Of a stretch of 64,000 bases of DNA, positions 49,987 through 58,463 are shown piece after piece. The stretch's first letter is position 1. The number at the start of each line of letters is the position of its first letter. The stretch covers positions 248,001 through 312,000 of the forward strand of contig NZ_STGK01000001.1 in NCBI RefSeq assembly GCF_004919105.1, written 5' to 3'. Made by a program: the position numbers and the translations under genes. The notes below the pieces were generated by a model that worked only from the letters and a program-made list of their open reading frames with translations, was not told the DNA's origin and did not search any database. The DNA is from Nocardioides sp. GY 10113 (GTDB taxonomy: Bacteria; Actinomycetota; Actinomycetes; Propionibacteriales; Nocardioidaceae).

Positions 49987-50808
49987 GTGACCGCGACCAC
50001 AACGACGCAGCAGCGTCCCCTCAGAGTCCTGATCACCGGGGCGGCGCAGGGCCTCGGCGCCTCCCTCGCCGCGGCCTGGGAGCAGCGCGGGGCCGAGGTG
50101 CTCCGCACCGACCGCCCGGCCGTCGCGGTCGAGCGCGAGGACGTGCTCGGCCTCGACATCACCAGCGACGCCGACTGGGCGGCGGCCCGGGACCACGTCG
50201 AGCGCACCTGGGGCGGCCTGGACGTGCTGGTCAACAACGCCGGCATCGCCGGCGGCGGCCGGCTGGACGTGTCGACGATGGACGAGTGGCAGCGGCTCGT
50301 CGACATCAACCTGATGGGCGCCGTCCGCGGCACCGCGACCTTCACCCCGGTGTTCAAGCGCCAGCGCGGCGGCACGATCGTCAACGTCGCCTCCCTGGCC
50401 GGGCTCGTGCACCCCGCGGGGATGGCCGGCTACAACGCCACCAAGGCCGCGGTGGTCGCGCTCACCGAGACCACCGGCCACGAGCTCGCGGCGTACGGCG
50501 TGTCCGCGCACGTGGTCTGCCCCTCCTACTTCCGCACCGGGCTGCTCGCCGGCGCGCAGGGCGCGGACACCGCGCTGACCGGCGTGATGAGCCAGCTGGT
50601 CGACCACGCCCGCCTCGGCCCCGACGACATCGCGACCGCCGTGCTCGATGCCCTCGACGCCGGCACGGAGGTGATCCTGCCCGATCCGGACGCGGCGCGT
50701 GCCTTCGCGCTGAAGCAGGCCGACCGGGCGGCGTACGACCAGACGATGCGGGCGCAGGCGCGCAAGCTGGCCGCTGCCGCCGGCGAGACGGTGGGGGAGC
50801 CCGCATGA
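49987..50808 (+). CDS. Short-chain dehydrogenase/reductase
   Basis: 273 aa. Cofactor motif TGAAQGLG, structural NNAG (VNNAGIAGGG), catalytic Ser region NVASLAGLVHPAG and Y-x3-K in GYNATKAAV. Asp and Arg after the second strand (LRTDRP) leave NAD versus NADP open. The start at GTG 49987 fits the -10-like TAGGGT 7 nt upstream. It is the first gene of a trio with the kinase-like protein and the phosphatase; the stop overlaps the next ATG by 4 bp. Substrate unknown, perhaps a hydroxyacyl-CoA or fatty alcohol. Confidence 0.88.
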   Translation: MTATTTTQQRPLRVLITGAAQGLGASLAAAWEQRGAEVLRTDRPAVAVEREDVLGLDITSDADWAAARDHVERTWGGLDVLVNNAGIAGGGRLDVSTMDEWQRLVDINLMGAVRGTATFTPVFKRQRGGTIVNVASLAGLVHPAGMAGYNATKAAVVALTETTGHELAAYGVSAHVVCPSYFRTGLLAGAQGADTALTGVMSQLVDHARLGPDDIATAVLDALDAGTEVILPDPDAARAFALKQADRAAYDQTMRAQARKLAAAAGETVGEPA

Positions 50809-51869
50809 GCGGCGACGCGACCGCCGAGGAGTCCCGCCCGGTCCGCGACGAGGACTCCTTCGACGTGCCGGCCCTCGCCGCCTGGCTGGGGCGCGGTCCG
50901 ATCGCGGAGGTCCGCCAGTTCCCCGGGGGCGCCTCGAACCTCACCTACCTGCTCCGGATGGCCGACGGCGCCGACCTGATCCTGCGCCGGCCCCCGACGG
51001 GCACCAAGGCCAAGGGTGCCCACGACATGGCGCGGGAGTACCGGATCCAGGAGGGCCTCGCGCCGGTCTTCGACAAGGTCGCGCCGATGGTCGCCTACGC
51101 CGCCGAGGCCGAGAGCCCGATCGGCTCCGAGCTCTACGTGATGGAGCGGGTGCGTGGTGTCATCCCGCGCCAGGACTTCGGCTTCCCGATCACGCCGGAG
51201 CAGGCCTCCGAGCTGTGCCGCGCGAGCATCGACACCCTGGTCGACCTGCACGCCGTCGACGTCACGCAGGTCCCGGTGCTGCAGGAGCTCAACAAGGGCC
51301 CGGGGTACGTCGAGCGCCAGATGTCCGGCTGGACCAAGCGCTTCGAGAACGCCCGCACCGACGACACCGGCGACTGGAGCGACGTCGTCGGCTGGCTGCG
51401 CGAGCACCAGCCCGAGGACGTCGCGCAGGTGCTGGTCCACAACGACTACCGCTTCGACAACATGGTGCTCGACGCCGAGGACCCGACCCGGATCGTGGCG
51501 CTGCTGGACTGGGAGATGGCCACCGTCGGCGACCCGCTGATGGAGCTGGGCAACAGCCTGACCTACTGGGTCCAGGCCGACGACGACGAGTTCCTGCTGG
51601 CGCTGCGGCGCCAGCCGACGAACGCGCCGGGGATGTGGACCCGGCAGCGCGTCGTGGAGCACTACTGCGAGCGCGCCGGCTACGACCTGACGCCCGATCA
51701 GCTGCGCTTCTACGAGGTGTTCGGACAGTTCCGGCTGGCGGTGATCGTGCAGCAGATCTGGTACCGCTACTTCCACGGCCAGACCACCAATCCCGCCCTC
51801 GCCCAGATGGGTGCGGGGGTCGCCTACATGGAGTCGCGCTCCCGACGGCTGATCGCCGGCGAGGGCTGA
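50805..51869 (+). CDS. Phosphotransferase-family protein (APH fold, ACAD10/11- and LvaA-like)
   Basis: 354 aa. Kinase-like motifs: LVHNDYRFDNMVLD (catalytic loop) and ALLDWEMATVGDPLMELGNS (metal-binding Asp). The N-terminal FPGGASNLTYLLRM resembles proteins related to the APH domain of ACAD10/11 and FadE36. Members of that group (for example LvaA) phosphorylate 4-hydroxyacyl-CoAs during catabolism, so a similar role beside FadAB is reasonable but unproven. It is coupled to the SDR gene by overlap. Confidence 0.86.
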   Translation: MSGDATAEESRPVRDEDSFDVPALAAWLGRGPIAEVRQFPGGASNLTYLLRMADGADLILRRPPTGTKAKGAHDMAREYRIQEGLAPVFDKVAPMVAYAAEAESPIGSELYVMERVRGVIPRQDFGFPITPEQASELCRASIDTLVDLHAVDVTQVPVLQELNKGPGYVERQMSGWTKRFENARTDDTGDWSDVVGWLREHQPEDVAQVLVHNDYRFDNMVLDAEDPTRIVALLDWEMATVGDPLMELGNSLTYWVQADDDEFLLALRRQPTNAPGMWTRQRVVEHYCERAGYDLTPDQLRFYEVFGQFRLAVIVQQIWYRYFHGQTTNPALAQMGAGVAYMESRSRRLIAGEG

Positions 51870-51872
51870 CGC

Positions 51873-52547
51873 GTGGGGATCCTGACCCTGGTCCGACACG
51901 GCCAGGCCTCCTTCGGCGCGGACGACTACGACGTCCTCTCCGCGACCGGCCGCGAGCAGGCGCGGGTGCTGGGCCGCTGGCTGGCCGCCCACGGGGACCG
52001 GCCCGAGACGGCGGTCCGCGGTGGCCTGCGTCGCCACCGTGAGACCTGGGAGGGGATCGCCGAGGGCCTCGAGGGGCCCGGTACGGCGACGGTCGACCCG
52101 GCGTGGGACGAGTTCGACTTCCTCTCGGTGCTCGCGCACTACGGCGAGGTGACCGGCGACGTGCTCGACCACGGTGCCGACCGCCGGGTGTTCCAGTCCT
52201 ACTTCGAGCGCGGCAGCGCGCACTGGATCGCCGCGGCCGGCGATCGCGCCTACCCCGAGCCGTTCGCCGACTTCGTGGCCCGGTCCCGCCGTGCCCTCGC
52301 GGCGGCCGCGGCCCACCCCGGGCCGACGGTGGCGGTCACCTCCGGCGGCGTCATCGCCGCGCTCGCCGCGGCGCTGCTGGTGCCGGGGACGGAGGACTCG
52401 ACCGCCCTCGGCGGCCTGTGGGAGCGCCTCAACACCGTCATCGTCAACACCTCGGTGACCCGCGTCCTGGTCGGGCCCTCGGGTGCACGGCTGCTCACGT
52501 TCAACGAGCACCCGCACCTGCCGCGGGACCTGATCACCTACCGCTGA
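51873..52547 (+). CDS. Histidine phosphatase-family protein
   Basis: 224 aa. The phosphoglycerate-mutase-like fold starts with LTLVRHGQASFG (catalytic His). The acidic middle (AWDEFDFL) and a second conserved region (TVAVTSGGVIAALAAALL) follow; the usual second His position appears as Ser-Gly-Gly, so catalysis may differ from the RHG/SGH pattern. The GTG start is 3 bp after the kinase-like gene. It may reverse or finish a phosphorylated intermediate; its real substrate is unknown. Confidence 0.83.
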   Translation: MGILTLVRHGQASFGADDYDVLSATGREQARVLGRWLAAHGDRPETAVRGGLRRHRETWEGIAEGLEGPGTATVDPAWDEFDFLSVLAHYGEVTGDVLDHGADRRVFQSYFERGSAHWIAAAGDRAYPEPFADFVARSRRALAAAAAHPGPTVAVTSGGVIAALAAALLVPGTEDSTALGGLWERLNTVIVNTSVTRVLVGPSGARLLTFNEHPHLPRDLITYR

Positions 52548-52613
52548 GCCCGCGGGCGGGCCCCGGCGGGCCCGCTCCGAGGAGCCCGGGTCGTCGGGAC
52601 CGCCCGCCCTGCC

Positions 52614-54182
52614 TCAGTTGTCGTGGATCGCCGGCCCGATGCCGGCCCACCACTGCGTCTCGGGCGCGGTCGCGGCGAGCCCGCGCAGCCGGTCCTTCAT
52701 GCCCTGCAGCCCGAGGCTGAAGAGGGCGGCCCGGGCCGCGGGCGTGTCCGGGGCCTCGTGCGCGGTGCGGGTGAGGGCCTCGGCGGCGTCGTCCGGCACG
52801 GGGACCCGGACCGCGCCGAGCGTCACCAGCGCGCGGGGGCGCAGCGGGGTGCGCTCCTCGGCGCTGACCGCCTGCACCAGTCGGTCGGCACCGTTGGCGT
52901 GGGCCAGCCGGGCGACCAGGGACCAGCACTGGGCGGCGACCTGGTCGTCGGGATGCGCGGTCAGCTCGAGGACCGCGGCGTTGACCTGTCCGGCGTACGG
53001 GCTGGCGAGCAGCAGCTGGGTCGCGGTGTGTCGCCGCTCGCGGCGCCCGTGGAAGAGCGCGGTCCGCAGCACCGTGCGCAGCATCCGGTCCGGGTCGTGC
53101 GCGGTCCGGCCGGTGGCGTCCTCGACCACCCCGGCGACGTGGTCGCTGATGCTGCGCGCGAGGTCGGGCTCGACGACCTCCGAGCTCTCCCGGACCCGGA
53201 TCAGGCACTGCTGCGCGGCGCGGCTCTTGGTCGCCGACAGCACCCGGGCGAAGGCCGCCTCGGGCAGCAGGGAGGCGAGCTCCAGGATCGCGGCGCGAGG
53301 GCGGTCGTGGCCGTGCTGCAGGGTGTAGCCGACGTGCGCCTCCAGCTCGGGTGAGTCCGGGGCCAGGGAGCCGTCGGAGACCAGGCGGGCGGCGAGGATC
53401 TCCGCGGCGCCGCGCAGGCTGTCGGTCGGCGAGGCGAGGAGCCGCTGGACCAGGGTGCGCAGACCCTCGTCGGGCGCCTCCGCCAGCAGCAGGAGCGCGG
53501 GCGTGATCAGCTGCGCGCCCGGTGCCAGCACCAGGCGTCCCACGCCGCGGCTCATGTGCGCGCGGGCGGCGGGGTGCCGGATCAGCGCGGCGGCGGCCTC
53601 GTAGCGGCGCGCCGCGGCCAGCCCGCGGGCGCGGACCAGCTCCCCGAGCAGGCGGTCGACCAGCAGCTGCCAGGTGGCCTCGGGGAGGTAGATGTGCTCG
53701 AAGGTGGTGACGCAGTCGGCGAGCTCGAGCCAGCCGGAGCCCGTGATCCGCTCCTCCGCGACCTCGATCAGCAGTGCGTCGACCGATCGCTCGGCCACGG
53801 GCGACCAGCCACGCGCGGCGACCGGGCGCAGGTGGCCGAGCCGGACCAGTCGCCGTCGCAGGGTGTCGATCGTGTGCGGCGCGAGCCCGGCGACCGTCTC
53901 GTAGCCGCGCACCAGCCTCGGCGAGATCGGCTCGAGCCCGGACTCCCATCGCGAGATGCGGCTCGAGTCCGCCCGGATGTCGAGCGCGCGCAGGTCCGCG
54001 GCGAAGTCGCTGCGGTTGGCCGCGGTGCGCTCGCAGGCGTCGAGTCGGCTGACGGCCATCAGCCAGGCCAGTCGCTTGTTCCCGTCGATCGCCGTGCTGC
54101 TGACGGCGGTGTTGTCGAACGGCAGGCGCTGGGGGCGACCACGTCGCCGACCCACCGCTGCCGTCACGGCAGTGTTCCCCAC
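52614..54182 (-). CDS. Large HTH protein with alpha-helical repeat body
   Basis: About 522 aa. An XRE-like HTH near residues 60-105 (RADSSRISRWESGLEPIS, VRGYETVAGLAP) is followed by about 400 residues of Leu/Ala/Arg-rich helices that look like HEAT/ARM-type repeats (AILELASLLPEAAFARVLSA, VLELTAHPDDQVAAQCWSLV). It ends with a Trp-rich tail. Not recognised as a characterised family. The start is GTG at 54182; GTG 54167 is an equally good choice. Upstream of it the DNA turns AT-rich. Likely a DNA-binding regulator, but the signal and targets are unknown. Confidence 0.72.
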   Translation of the reverse strand: MGNTAVTAAVGRRRGRPQRLPFDNTAVSSTAIDGNKRLAWLMAVSRLDACERTAANRSDFAADLRALDIRADSSRISRWESGLEPISPRLVRGYETVAGLAPHTIDTLRRRLVRLGHLRPVAARGWSPVAERSVDALLIEVAEERITGSGWLELADCVTTFEHIYLPEATWQLLVDRLLGELVRARGLAAARRYEAAAALIRHPAARAHMSRGVGRLVLAPGAQLITPALLLLAEAPDEGLRTLVQRLLASPTDSLRGAAEILAARLVSDGSLAPDSPELEAHVGYTLQHGHDRPRAAILELASLLPEAAFARVLSATKSRAAQQCLIRVRESSEVVEPDLARSISDHVAGVVEDATGRTAHDPDRMLRTVLRTALFHGRRERRHTATQLLLASPYAGQVNAAVLELTAHPDDQVAAQCWSLVARLAHANGADRLVQAVSAEERTPLRPRALVTLGAVRVPVPDDAAEALTRTAHEAPDTPAARAALFSLGLQGMKDRLRGLAATAPETQWWAGIGPAIHDN

Positions 54183-54319
54183 AGAGTCCCCGTATCCGCG
54201 ATGTTCCCCCGCGCCCCCACGGCGCGACCACGCCCCCCACGGGCGTGCGACCCCGCAGCGCAGGGGCGGGATCCTGTGACGTCGGCGGCACGGGGATCCC
54301 GGTGGTCCCTTTGCTTCGG

Positions 54320-54400
54320 TAGCCGTAGCCAATTGAAACAAATCACCAAGTTTGATGATGCGTTTTCCGGGTATCAGGGCCGAATTGGTGAAACGGCAAC
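54320..54400. other. Short AT-rich island between convergent/divergent genes
   Basis: This stretch (for example TTGAAACAAATCACCAAG and TTTGATGATGCGTTTT) is far more AT-rich than everything around it. It lies upstream of the HTH gene and after the end of the crotonase gene. It may be the HTH gene's promoter region, or a remnant of foreign DNA. No coding sense was found. Confidence 0.55.
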
Positions 54401-54416
54401 TACATGGGCGTCGTGG

Positions 54417-55193
54417 TCACCGGCCGAGGAACCGGTTCAGCAGCTGGGCCATGGCCTCGGAGCCGAGGAGGGCCTCCTGCTCGACGGACTCCGCCAGCAG
54501 CAGCGCCGCCGGGTCGGCGTACTCGTCGAGGGTGAGGTCGAGCAGGCGCTTGGCCGCGCGCGTGGTGCCCGGGTTCTGGGCCGCGAGTGATCCGGCCAGC
54601 TCGAGAGCGTCGGCGTGCGGGTCCTCGCTGACGCGCGTCGCCAGGCCGATCTCGGCTGCCTCGGTGCCGCTCACCTCGCGAGCGGTATAGACCAGTTCGC
54701 GGAACCGGTCCGCGCGGACCAGCCCGCGGAGCAGGGGGAAACCGGCCATGTCCGGGACCAGGGCCCAGCGCGCCTCCATGACGGCGAGCCGGGCATCCGG
54801 CCGGGTGAGCCGGAGGTCGGCGCCCAGGGCGATCTGCAGGCCGCCGCCGAAGCAGACGCCCTCGATCGCCGCGATGACCGGGACCGGAAGCGTCCGCCAG
54901 CCCCAGGCGACCTGTTGGAAGGCGTTCGCCAGCCCGTGGGTGCGCTCCTGGAGGCCGTCGCCGGCCGGGCCGCCCGCGAGCAGGGAGAGGTCGATCCCTG
55001 CGGAGAACGCTCCGCCTGCCCCGGACAGGACCACGGCCCGTACGTCGTCGCGAGCGCCGAGCTCGTCGATGGTGGCCAGGATCGCCTCGAACATCGCGCC
55101 ATCCAGCGCGTTGCGCTTGTCTGCTCGATTCAGGACCACGTCCGCGACGCCCTCTGTCACGCTGACCCGCACGCGGCTTTCTGTCTGATTCAT
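54417..55193 (-). CDS. Crotonase-family enoyl-CoA hydratase
   Basis: 258 aa. Oxyanion-hole motif SGAGGAFSAGIDLS and GVCFGGGLQIALGADLRL. The usual hydratase Glu in the GLxPE-type motif is not obvious (EARWALVPDMAGFPLLRGL), so another crotonase reaction (isomerase or thioesterase) is possible. RBS AGGG. It is divergent from the MMPL gene across an 89-bp region with palindromes. Confidence 0.86.
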   Translation of the reverse strand: MNQTESRVRVSVTEGVADVVLNRADKRNALDGAMFEAILATIDELGARDDVRAVVLSGAGGAFSAGIDLSLLAGGPAGDGLQERTHGLANAFQQVAWGWRTLPVPVIAAIEGVCFGGGLQIALGADLRLTRPDARLAVMEARWALVPDMAGFPLLRGLVRADRFRELVYTAREVSGTEAAEIGLATRVSEDPHADALELAGSLAAQNPGTTRAAKRLLDLTLDEYADPAALLLAESVEQEALLGSEAMAQLLNRFLGR

Positions 55194-55213
55194 TCCGCAG
55201 CCCTTCCGATTTC

Positions 55214-55280
55214 CTGTAACTCTGTGTCACAGTTCACTGTGGAGTGAGGTGCAACACGTTCTAGATCCTAGGGGTGTTGC
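55214..55280. promoter_or_regulatory. Divergent promoter region with two palindromes
   Basis: An imperfect palindrome CTGTAAC-TCTGT-GTCACAG (55214-55232) lies just before the crotonase start. A second, GCAACAC to GTGTTGC with a 16-nt spacer (55251-55280), encloses two CTAG tetranucleotides, rare in such DNA, and ends at the start of the MMPL gene. TetR-type operators often look like this; no cognate regulator is assigned. Confidence 0.5.
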
Positions 55281-55282
55281 GG

Positions 55283-58200
55283 ATGGCTGGGGGGCCGTCT
55301 TTGAAGGGGGGGATCAGCGCCGTGGTCGGTTGGGATGAGCGGCTGGGCCGAATGGTGCAGGCGCGCGGGCAGGCCGCGCCGGTGCACGGCACCCGCGTGG
55401 AGCGCGCCTCCGCGCTCGTCGCCCGTCGCCCCGAGCGCGTGGTCCTGGTCTGGGTGGCCCTCGCCGTCGTCCTCAACATCCTCGTGCCGCAGCTGGAGAG
55501 CGTCGCCGGCCGCGACGCCTCGCCGATGGTGCCGACCGATGCCCCCTCGATCGCCGCAGCCGTCCAGATGGACCAGGCGTTCGGCAACGGCCGCAGCGAG
55601 AGCCCGCTGGTGATCGCCGTCGAGCGGCCCGGAGGCCTGACGGTCGCCGACCAGCAGTACCTGGTCGCGCTCGCCCGGGAGCTGCGCCGCGACACGTCCG
55701 ACGTCGCCTTCGTCCAGAACGTCGCCGACCCCGACCTGCGCAAGGCTCTGACCAGCAAGGACGGCGAGGCCCGGTACCTGCTGGTCGGGGCCACCGCGCC
55801 CAGTGGCACCCCGCTCTCGATCGAGCAGGTGAACGAGGTCCGGGCCGCGGCCACGGAGATGCGCCCCGACGGGCTCACCGTCGCCGTGACCGGCCCCACG
55901 GCCACGCTCGCGGACCTGGCCACCGCCACCGAGGGCAGCGTCCTGCGGATCACGGTGCTCACGGTGCTGCTGATCGCCGTCATCCTGCTCGCGATCTACC
56001 GCTCGGTGATCACCGCCGCGCTCATCCTCTCGGTGGTCGGCATCGGGCTGGCGATCGCCCGCGCCGTGGTCGCCGCGATGGGCCTCTCCGGGGTCTTCGC
56101 CGTGAACACCTTCGCCGGCACGTTCCTGACGGCGCTGGTGCTCGGCGCCGGCACGGACTACGCCGTCTTCCTGGTCAGCCGCTACCACGAGCAGCGGCGC
56201 CTCGGCGTCGCCCCGACGCGCGCCGCCGCCGTCGCCGCCTCGCGGATCGCCGGCGTGATCGCGGGCTCCGCGCTCACCGTCATCCTGGCAACGCTCTGCA
56301 TGGCCGCCGCCGATCTCGGCTTCTTCTCCACGACCGGCCCGGCGCTCGCGGTGGCGATCGCCGTCAACCTCGTGGTCAGCCTGACCCTGACCCCCGCGCT
56401 CCTCGCACTGGCCGGCCGCCGCGGCTGGGCCGAGCCGCGTCCCGTCAGCGCGTCCGGTGGGGCCTGGGTGTGGATCGGCCGGGCGGTCGCCCGCCGCCCG
56501 GACCGGATGCTCGCGCTGTCGCTGATCCCGCTCGCGCTGCTCGCCTGCCTCTACCCGCTGATGGATGTCTCCTACAACGGTCGCCGCACCCAGCCCGCCG
56601 ACACCCAGAGCAACCAGGGGTACGACCTGCTCGCGCGGCACTACCCGATCAACGAGGTGCTGCCGGACTACCTGCTCGTCCACGCCGACCACGACCTGCG
56701 CAACGCCCGGGACCTGGCGGTACTGGAACGGGCCGCGGCGACGATCGCCCGCAAGAACGGCGTCGACATGGTCCGCGGCATCACCCGTCCGCTCGGTACG
56801 CCGGTGAAGCAGGCCTCGCTGGGCTACCAGAACAAGAAGATCGGCGAGGAGATCGACCAGCGGATCGATGAGGTGACCCAGCAGATCGGGGCGGACGACA
56901 CGGGCGCCGACAAGCTCGCCCAGGGCGCCGGGAAGCTCGCCGACGGTGCCGGTCGGTTGGAGGACGGCACCCGGGCCGCGGTGTCCGGCGCCGGGAAGCT
57001 GGCGGCCGGCAGCGGCGACCTCGCCACCGGCGTGCGCAAGCTGCTCGACGGCGCCGACGACGCGGTCTCGGGGAGCGGGCGGCTGAGGTCCGGCGCGGGT
57101 GACCTGGCCGACGGCCTCGACTTCGCCGCCTCCCAGGTGCAGGTCGCGGTGGACGGGTTGGAGGCGGTCTACAACGCGTTGCGCTTCCAGAGCCTGGGCT
57201 GCGGCCTCGACTTCGTGTGCCGCCAGGCCCGTGACGGCATCAAGAAGATCTGGGACGCCGAGCGCGACGAGCTGTTGCCCGGGCTGCGCAAGGCAGCCAG
57301 CGGCGCACGCACCCTCGCCAGCGGGGCCGGCGACCTCCAGGGGGGCATGCGGGAGCTGCAGGCCGGGCTCGAGCAGGCCCGCACCGGCGCCGACCAGCTC
57401 GCCGAGGGGCAGCGGACCTTCGCTGCCAAGATGGACGACCTCGTGGACGGCGCCGGAGCGCTCGCGGCGGGCGCCACCGAGATTCAGGACAGCACCAGCG
57501 AGGTCAGCACCAAGCTCCCCGAGCTCGAGCAGGGGATGACCCAGGCGGCCGACCACCTGAAGAAGACCGGATCGGTCGCGATGGACCCGAGCATCGGCGG
57601 CTTCTACCTGCCCCCCGCGGCGCTGGAGAACAAGAAGTTCGCCGCCGCGCGCGGGCTCTTCCTCTCCGAGGACGGCCGCACCGCGCGCTACGTCGTCCTC
57701 GGCAGCACCGACGCGTTCGAGTCCGCCGCGGCGGCGCGCGTCCCCGAGATCCGCCAGAGCGTGATCGAGTCCTTCTCCGACACCCGCCTGGCCGACGCCC
57801 AGGTGTCGATGGCGGGGATGGCGGCGACCAACGCCGACCTCGCGGCGTACGCCGGCCGGGACATGCGCCTGATCGGCACCGGCGCGCTGATCGCCGTGTT
57901 CCTGGTGCTGCTGGCGCTACTGCGCGGCCTGGCCGCGGCGGTCCTCCTGATGGGCACCGTCGTCCTCTCCTACGCCGCCGCGATGGGGGCGTCGGTGCTG
58001 ATCTGGCAGGTGCTCCTCGGCCAGCAGCTGAGCTGGACCGTCATGGCCGTCTCGTTCGTGGTCCTGGTCGCCGTCGGCGCGGACTACAACCTGTTGCTGA
58101 CCAAACGCATCCACGAGGAGGCGCCGGACGGCTCGCCCCAGGGGATCGCCCGCGCGACCGCCCTCACCGGTGGCGTGATCACCTCGGCCGGCGTGATCTT

Positions 58201-58423
58201 CGCGGCCAGCATGTTCGCGCTGATGGCCGGCTCGGTGGTCACCATGGTGCAGGTGGGCCTCGCGATCGGCATCGGGCTCCTGCTCGACACCTTCGTGGTC
58301 CGCTCGCTGGTCGTGCCCTCGATCGCCACGATCCTGGGACCCAAGATGTGGTGGCCGGTGCGCCCGCCGGCGCGGCCGGTGCCCGCCCGCGGTGCCGTGG
58401 GCGAGTCTCCGGTGCCCGCCTAG
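55283..58423 (+). CDS. MMPL/RND transporter with repetitive extracytoplasmic linker
   Basis: About 1046 aa. Two MMPL units: VLGAGTDYAVFLVSRYHEQR in the first and VLVAVGADYNLLLTKRIHEE in the second, each with the conserved Asp-Tyr pair, and membrane helices around both. Between them, about 560-770, is a helical Gly/Ala-rich repeat region (DGAGRLEDGTRAAVSGAGK and similar 7- or 11-residue patterns) like that of YhgE/Pip-type proteins. It probably exports a lipid. ATG 55283 has AGGGG upstream; GTG 55322 with a G-rich run is an alternative start. Confidence 0.87.
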   Translation: MAGGPSLKGGISAVVGWDERLGRMVQARGQAAPVHGTRVERASALVARRPERVVLVWVALAVVLNILVPQLESVAGRDASPMVPTDAPSIAAAVQMDQAFGNGRSESPLVIAVERPGGLTVADQQYLVALARELRRDTSDVAFVQNVADPDLRKALTSKDGEARYLLVGATAPSGTPLSIEQVNEVRAAATEMRPDGLTVAVTGPTATLADLATATEGSVLRITVLTVLLIAVILLAIYRSVITAALILSVVGIGLAIARAVVAAMGLSGVFAVNTFAGTFLTALVLGAGTDYAVFLVSRYHEQRRLGVAPTRAAAVAASRIAGVIAGSALTVILATLCMAAADLGFFSTTGPALAVAIAVNLVVSLTLTPALLALAGRRGWAEPRPVSASGGAWVWIGRAVARRPDRMLALSLIPLALLACLYPLMDVSYNGRRTQPADTQSNQGYDLLARHYPINEVLPDYLLVHADHDLRNARDLAVLERAAATIARKNGVDMVRGITRPLGTPVKQASLGYQNKKIGEEIDQRIDEVTQQIGADDTGADKLAQGAGKLADGAGRLEDGTRAAVSGAGKLAAGSGDLATGVRKLLDGADDAVSGSGRLRSGAGDLADGLDFAASQVQVAVDGLEAVYNALRFQSLGCGLDFVCRQARDGIKKIWDAERDELLPGLRKAASGARTLASGAGDLQGGMRELQAGLEQARTGADQLAEGQRTFAAKMDDLVDGAGALAAGATEIQDSTSEVSTKLPELEQGMTQAADHLKKTGSVAMDPSIGGFYLPPAALENKKFAAARGLFLSEDGRTARYVVLGSTDAFESAAAARVPEIRQSVIESFSDTRLADAQVSMAGMAATNADLAAYAGRDMRLIGTGALIAVFLVLLALLRGLAAAVLLMGTVVLSYAAAMGASVLIWQVLLGQQLSWTVMAVSFVVLVAVGADYNLLLTKRIHEEAPDGSPQGIARATALTGGVITSAGVIFAASMFALMAGSVVTMVQVGLAIGIGLLLDTFVVRSLVVPSIATILGPKMWWPVRPPARPVPARGAVGESPVPA

Positions 58424-58429
58424 CCCCAC

Positions 58430-58463
58430 CGCCGAGCCGGGCCTCAGGCGCCGCCGAGCCGGG
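58430..58463. repeat. 3'-end repeat copy (CGCCGAGCCGGG, twice)
   Basis: CGCCGAGCCGGG occurs twice between the convergent MMPL and ligase genes. The second copy extends as TCAGGCGCCGCCGAGCCGGG and includes the ligase stop codon at 58444-58446. The same 20 bp is found on the opposite strand in the array at 60123. Confidence 0.7.

Noticed and set aside
47622..50384. 920-codon minus-strand frame opposite fadA-fadB and the SDR gene
   Set aside because: Antisense shadow; the fadAB terminator and SDR start lie within it.
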